NCBI GenBank assembly: GCA_002346305.1
Contig: DDZI01000060.1
Span: 1 to 9,170 of the forward strand
Origin: Actinobacteria bacterium UBA3012
GTDB lineage: Bacteria; Actinomycetota; Actinomycetes; Nanopelagicales; Nanopelagicaceae
DNA: 9,170 bases
Direction: 5' to 3'
Made by a program: the position numbers and the translations under genes. Of this stretch, positions 7,248 to 9,170 are shown one piece after another. The first letter of the stretch is position 1; the number at the start of each line of letters is the position of its first letter. The notes below the pieces were generated by a model. That model had not been told where the DNA came from and searched no databases. It saw only the letters and a program-made list of their open reading frames with translations.

Positions 7248-7669
7248 TGTCATCAAGGTCCAAAGGGCGTAAACGCGCACTTGATATTTTGTACGAAGCT
7301 GAGTTACGTGGTCGTGCGGCTACTGCTTTTCTAGAAGAGCGTTTAGATGAGAACACCCCGGCGATAGCCGAGTTCGCAAGAGTGCTGGTCAACGGCGTAA
7401 TGGCATATAAATTTGAAATTGATACCGCAATAACCGCTCATTCAAAAGAGTGGGATCTCGACCGTTTACCCGGTATCGATAGAAATATTTTGAGAATTGC
7501 AATCTATGAAATTAAGTGGTGTGCAGAGGTTCCAAACGCGGTTGCCATTGATGAGGCTGTAAATATGGCTAAAGCATTATCAACCGATGAATCTGCTGGC
7601 TTTATAAATGGAATTTTGGGTGAAATTAATCGAGAGTTATTGGTTACTCCCGCTGTTGGGGATGTATAA
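7247..7669 (+). CDS. nusB: Transcription antitermination factor NusB
   Basis: NusB binds boxA RNA with NusE (ribosomal protein S10) and supports antitermination, chiefly in rRNA operons. The 140-residue protein starts with the basic helix SSRSKGRKRALDILYEAELRG used for RNA contact, and continues with the all-helical fold containing FARVLVNGV, LDRLPGIDRNILRIAIYEI (about residues 70-88) and the C-terminal signature VPNAVAIDEAVNMAKALSTDESAGFINGILGEI (about 94-126). It starts on the base that ends efp, so it is co-translated with efp in the conserved efp-nusB pair. Its last 26 coding bases overlap the 3' end of bldD on the other strand. The C-terminal tail (LLVTPAVGDV) is short and probably unstructured. 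Confidence 0.97.
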   Translation: MSSRSKGRKRALDILYEAELRGRAATAFLEERLDENTPAIAEFARVLVNGVMAYKFEIDTAITAHSKEWDLDRLPGIDRNILRIAIYEIKWCAEVPNAVAIDEAVNMAKALSTDESAGFINGILGEINRELLVTPAVGDV

Positions 7670-8126
7670 GAACTCCCCATTTTTTGAGTTGTTCATATAG
7701 GGCTGATTCACTAGTTTCAAATAAAATTGCCAAAGTTTCTAAATCATTTTTGCGGAGTGAGAGTATTTGCCCATTCCAATCCTCGCGCTTTGTTGTGATT
7801 GTAGAAATGTAGCGATGTATTGGTGCGACTTCATCGCCCAAGGATCGGATTTTGTGAAGGTCAAGAATCAACTCTCTGAACTCTGCTTTATCCGTGCTGG
7901 GCATTGAAAAACAGGAAGAAATCGGCACTTGATAGAAATGCAATAACTCCGCTAATTTTCCGACTGAAAGTGCACGATCGGCACGTTCGTAAGATCCAAT
8001 AACTACAGCTTTCCAATGGCCAAGTGATTTCTTTTCAACTTCTTGCAAACTCATTTTCTGAGATTTACGGATGATCCTTAATCTGGCCCCTAACTCTTGG
8101 GCTGCTTGCTTTTTGATGGCTTCCAT
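7644..8126 (-). CDS. bldD: BldD-like developmental transcriptional regulator with c-di-GMP signature
   Basis: With the ATG at 8126 the protein has 160 residues; Streptomyces BldD has 167. The N-terminal helix-turn-helix (about residues 10-70) contains LGARLRIIRKSQKMSLQEVE and GHWKAVVIGSYERADRALSV, nearly identical in pattern to Streptomyces BldD (GRWKAVVVGSYERGDRAVTV). The C-terminal domain (about 84-153) carries Arg114-Glu-Asp116, eight residues, then Arg125-Lys-Asn-Asp128, the RxD-X8-RxxD motif by which Streptomyces BldD binds tetrameric c-di-GMP and dimerises. In Streptomyces BldD represses sporulation genes; the targets here are unknown and no sporulation is implied. A TTG at 8171 would add 15 residues encoded by the hairpin and unlike BldD, so I reject it. 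The gene is convergent with nusB and overlaps it by 26 bp, whereas Streptomyces has it downstream and co-directional. BldD normally autoregulates; no clear operator was recognised. Confidence 0.92.
   Translation of the reverse strand: MEAIKKQAAQELGARLRIIRKSQKMSLQEVEKKSLGHWKAVVIGSYERADRALSVGKLAELLHFYQVPISSCFSMPSTDKAEFRELILDLHKIRSLGDEVAPIHRYISTITTKREDWNGQILSLRKNDLETLAILFETSESALYEQLKKWGVLIHPQQRE
7657..7685 (+). terminator. Probable intrinsic terminator of the aro-efp-nusB run
   Basis: TGGGGA (7657-7662) can pair with TCCCCA (7674-7679), a six-base stem with four G-C pairs and an 11-base loop, followed at once by six Ts (7680-7685). The element spans the nusB stop codon and lies inside the bldD coding end, in the right place to stop plus-strand transcription. 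The stem is short and the loop long, so it may be weak. The minus strand shows no T-tract on its side, so it is one-directional. Confidence 0.55.
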
Positions 8127-8168
8127 AAAAAAACCTACCTTCCGTTGCTTTACAACGAAAGGTAGGTT
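8127..8168 (-). terminator. 16-bp stem-loop with T7 tract directly before the bldD start codon
   Basis: Bases 8132-8147 and 8153-8168 form an inverted repeat of 16 bp with a 5-base loop (8148-8152). The single mismatch (8142/8158) becomes a G-U pair in minus-strand RNA, so that helix is complete, while plus-strand RNA has a C-A mismatch. Seven As at 8127-8133 give a minus-strand T7 tract right after the stem; the plus-strand side has only two Ts. The shape and asymmetry therefore point to an intrinsic terminator for minus-strand transcripts. It lies 70 bp past the dehydratase stop and ends at the bldD ATG. It may simply end the dehydratase transcript, or act as an attenuator or ribosome-site hairpin for bldD. 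Confidence 0.85.
8134..8143 (-). promoter_or_regulatory. bldD ribosome binding site sequestered in the hairpin 3' arm
   Basis: On the minus strand GGAAGGTAGG lies seven bases before the ATG at 8126, good Shine-Dalgarno spacing, and supports that start. All of it lies in the 3' arm of the 16-bp stem and would be fully paired when the hairpin forms. The alternative is leaderless translation: the overlapping TAGGTT (8137-8132) fits a TAnnnT -10 box that would place the first transcribed base at or next to the ATG. Confidence 0.5.
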
Positions 8169-8191
8169 CAATCATTACTTACGGCAATTGA

Positions 8192-8200
8192 TTATCCACA
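8192..8200 (+). promoter_or_regulatory. Perfect DnaA-box 9-mer (TTATCCACA)
   Basis: TTATCCACA matches the strong DnaA-binding consensus exactly and lies in the 112-bp spacer between the dehydratase and bldD, on the upstream side of bldD. It overlaps a possible minus-strand -10 sequence, GATAAT (8196-8191). A looser match, TAGTCCACA at 8276-8284, is inside the dehydratase gene. No box cluster or AT-rich unwinding region is present, so this is not an origin. Binding is unproven, and a chance match cannot be excluded. Confidence 0.4.
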
Positions 8201-8230
8201 ACTGCGTATTGCTGATAGGTATGGTCGCTT

Positions 8231-8250
8231 ACGGTCTCCTACGGTCTCCA
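8231..8250. repeat. 10-bp tandem duplication across the dehydratase stop codon
   Basis: ACGGTCTCC plus one base is repeated in tandem (8231-8240 ending in T, 8241-8250 ending in A). The dehydratase stop (TAG, 8241-8239) straddles the junction. With a single copy the reading frame would end Trp-Arg-Pro-TAA at the same residue, so the duplication leaves the protein unchanged. Confidence 0.8.
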
Positions 8251-9170
8251 TGCACCGCCATCTGGCGTTCTTGCAGTAGTCCACATATCTTTAACTGCAT
8301 CCTTATTATCGCAAGGGAATTGCGCAGCTAATTTTTCATCGATGTCGATTCCAAGTCCTGGCTTATCATTTGGATAGACATAGCCACCTTTGAGAACCGG
8401 AGTTCCTGGGAAAACTTCTTGAATCTTGTCTGAAGGTCCCCACCACTCCTGCACGCCAAAGTTTGCAGAGCTTAAGTCGATATGTAGGTTGGCAGCATGT
8501 CCGATTGGAGAGACATCTCCTGGACCATGCCATGCAGTTCGGACGCTAAATGCCTCACAAAGGTGCGCCAACTTCTTGGCTGGAGTGATTCCACCAATTG
8601 TGCTGATGTGGCAGCGAATGAAATCAATCAAGCGATTCTGAATCAACGGTAACCACTCTTGCGGATGAGTAAACAATTCGCCCATTGCAATCGGTGTTGC
8701 ACTTTGATTACGCATAATTGCAAACCAATCAACTTGCTCTGGAGCTAGTGCATCTTCTAAGAAGAATAAACGGTATGGCTCTAAGTTTTTAGATAAGCGA
8801 ACCGCCTCAATTGGTGCCAAGCGCTCATGCACATCATGCAAAAGTTCAATGTCATCGCCAACTGCGTTACGCATATGCTCAAAAAGCTTTACGGTGTTTC
8901 GGGCATAACCGTGTGGATCAAAATATGCTCCAGGAAGCGCGCCTTCAGGTGATTTGATCTGATCGATACGACCACCGTAACCACCCATTTGGCAACGGAT
9001 GTAAAGCAAACCTTGTTCCATATATTTGCGAACATTGTCTTCAACTTCAGTTAAGGATTTTCCATCGGCGTGACGATAGACCGCAGCGGCTTCACGAGTT
9101 TTTCCGCCCAGCAAGTCATAAACTGGCATACCAGCGACTTTGCCTTTGATATCCCAAAGCGCCATATCAA
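8239..9170 (-). CDS. Mannonate dehydratase-subgroup (ManD/RspA) enolase-superfamily sugar-acid dehydratase, 5' end missing
   Basis: The minus-strand frame is open from the window edge to TAG at 8241-8239. The Met at 9165 is internal, because Asp precedes it and DMALWDIKGK is a mid-protein family motif; about 90-100 N-terminal residues (the capping domain start) lie outside the window. Counting from that Met, the barrel ligands for Mg2+ are Asp111 in LLHDVHERL, Glu137 in FFLEDAL and Glu163 in MGELF, with His113 and His213 (WHGPGDVSP) as likely acid/base residues; FGVQEWW and GLGIDIDEKLA follow. This matches the ManD subgroup, whose members dehydrate D-mannonate and/or D-gluconate to 2-keto-3-deoxygluconate; some are called RspA or galactonate dehydratase-like. 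The substrate cannot be assigned. The C-terminus TARTPDGGAWRP differs from the LEDGTLWNW-type end of high-activity ManD. It is co-directional with bldD and is probably accessory carbon metabolism. Confidence 0.85.
   Translation of the reverse strand, partial: DMALWDIKGKVAGMPVYDLLGGKTREAAAVYRHADGKSLTEVEDNVRKYMEQGLLYIRCQMGGYGGRIDQIKSPEGALPGAYFDPHGYARNTVKLFEHMRNAVGDDIELLHDVHERLAPIEAVRLSKNLEPYRLFFLEDALAPEQVDWFAIMRNQSATPIAMGELFTHPQEWLPLIQNRLIDFIRCHISTIGGITPAKKLAHLCEAFSVRTAWHGPGDVSPIGHAANLHIDLSSANFGVQEWWGPSDKIQEVFPGTPVLKGGYVYPNDKPGLGIDIDEKLAAQFPCDNKDAVKDMWTTARTPDGGAWRP

Noticed and set aside
7671..7690. AACTC/GAGTT hairpin after nusB
   Set aside because: It is a five-base stem that competes with the stronger TGGGGA/TCCCCA stem and has no following T-tract.
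8126..8171. TTG start at 8171 for the bldD frame
   Set aside because: The extra 15 residues are encoded by the hairpin, have no match to BldD N-termini, and a stop codon lies directly before the TTG. The ATG at 8126 gives the family length and a well-spaced ribosome site.
8071..8331. Plus-strand open frame of 86 codons over the bldD 5' end and spacer
   Set aside because: It runs antisense to bldD and the dehydratase, has no recognisable domain, and its codons mirror the real genes and the hairpin.
1..9170. CRISPR arrays, tRNA or rRNA genes, insertion sequences, phage genes, toxin-antitoxin or defence systems
   Set aside because: No spaced direct repeats, cloverleaf-like sequences, transposase or integrase motifs were found on either strand; the window is dense with recognised housekeeping genes.

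Overview
The window looks like part of the chromosome of a low-GC actinobacterium. The order alaS-ruvX-mltG-aroE-(prepilin peptidase)-aroC-aroK-aroB-aroQ-efp-nusB is the actinobacterial arrangement. The DNA is visibly AT-rich, intergenic gaps are tiny, and a clear BldD orthologue is present. A streamlined freshwater planktonic actinobacterium (acI / Nanopelagicales, such as Planktophila-like lineages) is the best guess. That placement is inferred from gene order, base composition and protein similarity recalled from memory, not from a database search.

Plus strand, 1-7669: this is one long co-directional housekeeping run. It begins with the C-terminal end of alanyl-tRNA synthetase, then the Holliday-junction resolvase-like RuvX and the lytic transglycosylase MltG. 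Next comes a nearly uninterrupted late shikimate block, aroE, aroC, aroK, aroB and aroQ, which covers every step from dehydroquinate formation to chorismate except the EPSP synthase (aroA). A small A24 prepilin peptidase sits between aroE and aroC. Elongation factor P and the antitermination factor NusB close the run. Overlaps of 1, 4 and 8 bp (ruvX/mltG, mltG/aroE, aroK/aroB, aroB/aroQ, efp/nusB) point to coupled translation. A weak hairpin plus T-tract over the nusB stop codon is the likely operon terminator.

Minus strand, 7644-9170: a bldD orthologue is convergent with nusB, and the 3' coding ends overlap by 26 bp. In Streptomyces bldD follows nusB on the same strand, so the gene is inverted here. 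The protein keeps the full cyclic-di-GMP signature (RxD-X8-RxxD). Its ATG directly follows a 16-bp stem-loop and T7 tract that looks like an intrinsic terminator and also contains the only good Shine-Dalgarno sequence. Upstream on the same strand is a sugar-acid dehydratase of the mannonate dehydratase (ManD/RspA) branch of the enolase superfamily, cut by the window edge. The 112-bp spacer between them also holds a perfect DnaA-box 9-mer, and a 10-bp tandem duplication sits across the dehydratase stop codon.

The most interesting part is 7640-8250: the inverted c-di-GMP-type BldD with a terminator/RBS hairpin at its start codon. The rest is ordinary, well-conserved housekeeping sequence. No tRNA, rRNA, CRISPR, insertion sequence or phage feature was seen, and no gene-free stretch exceeds 300 bases.
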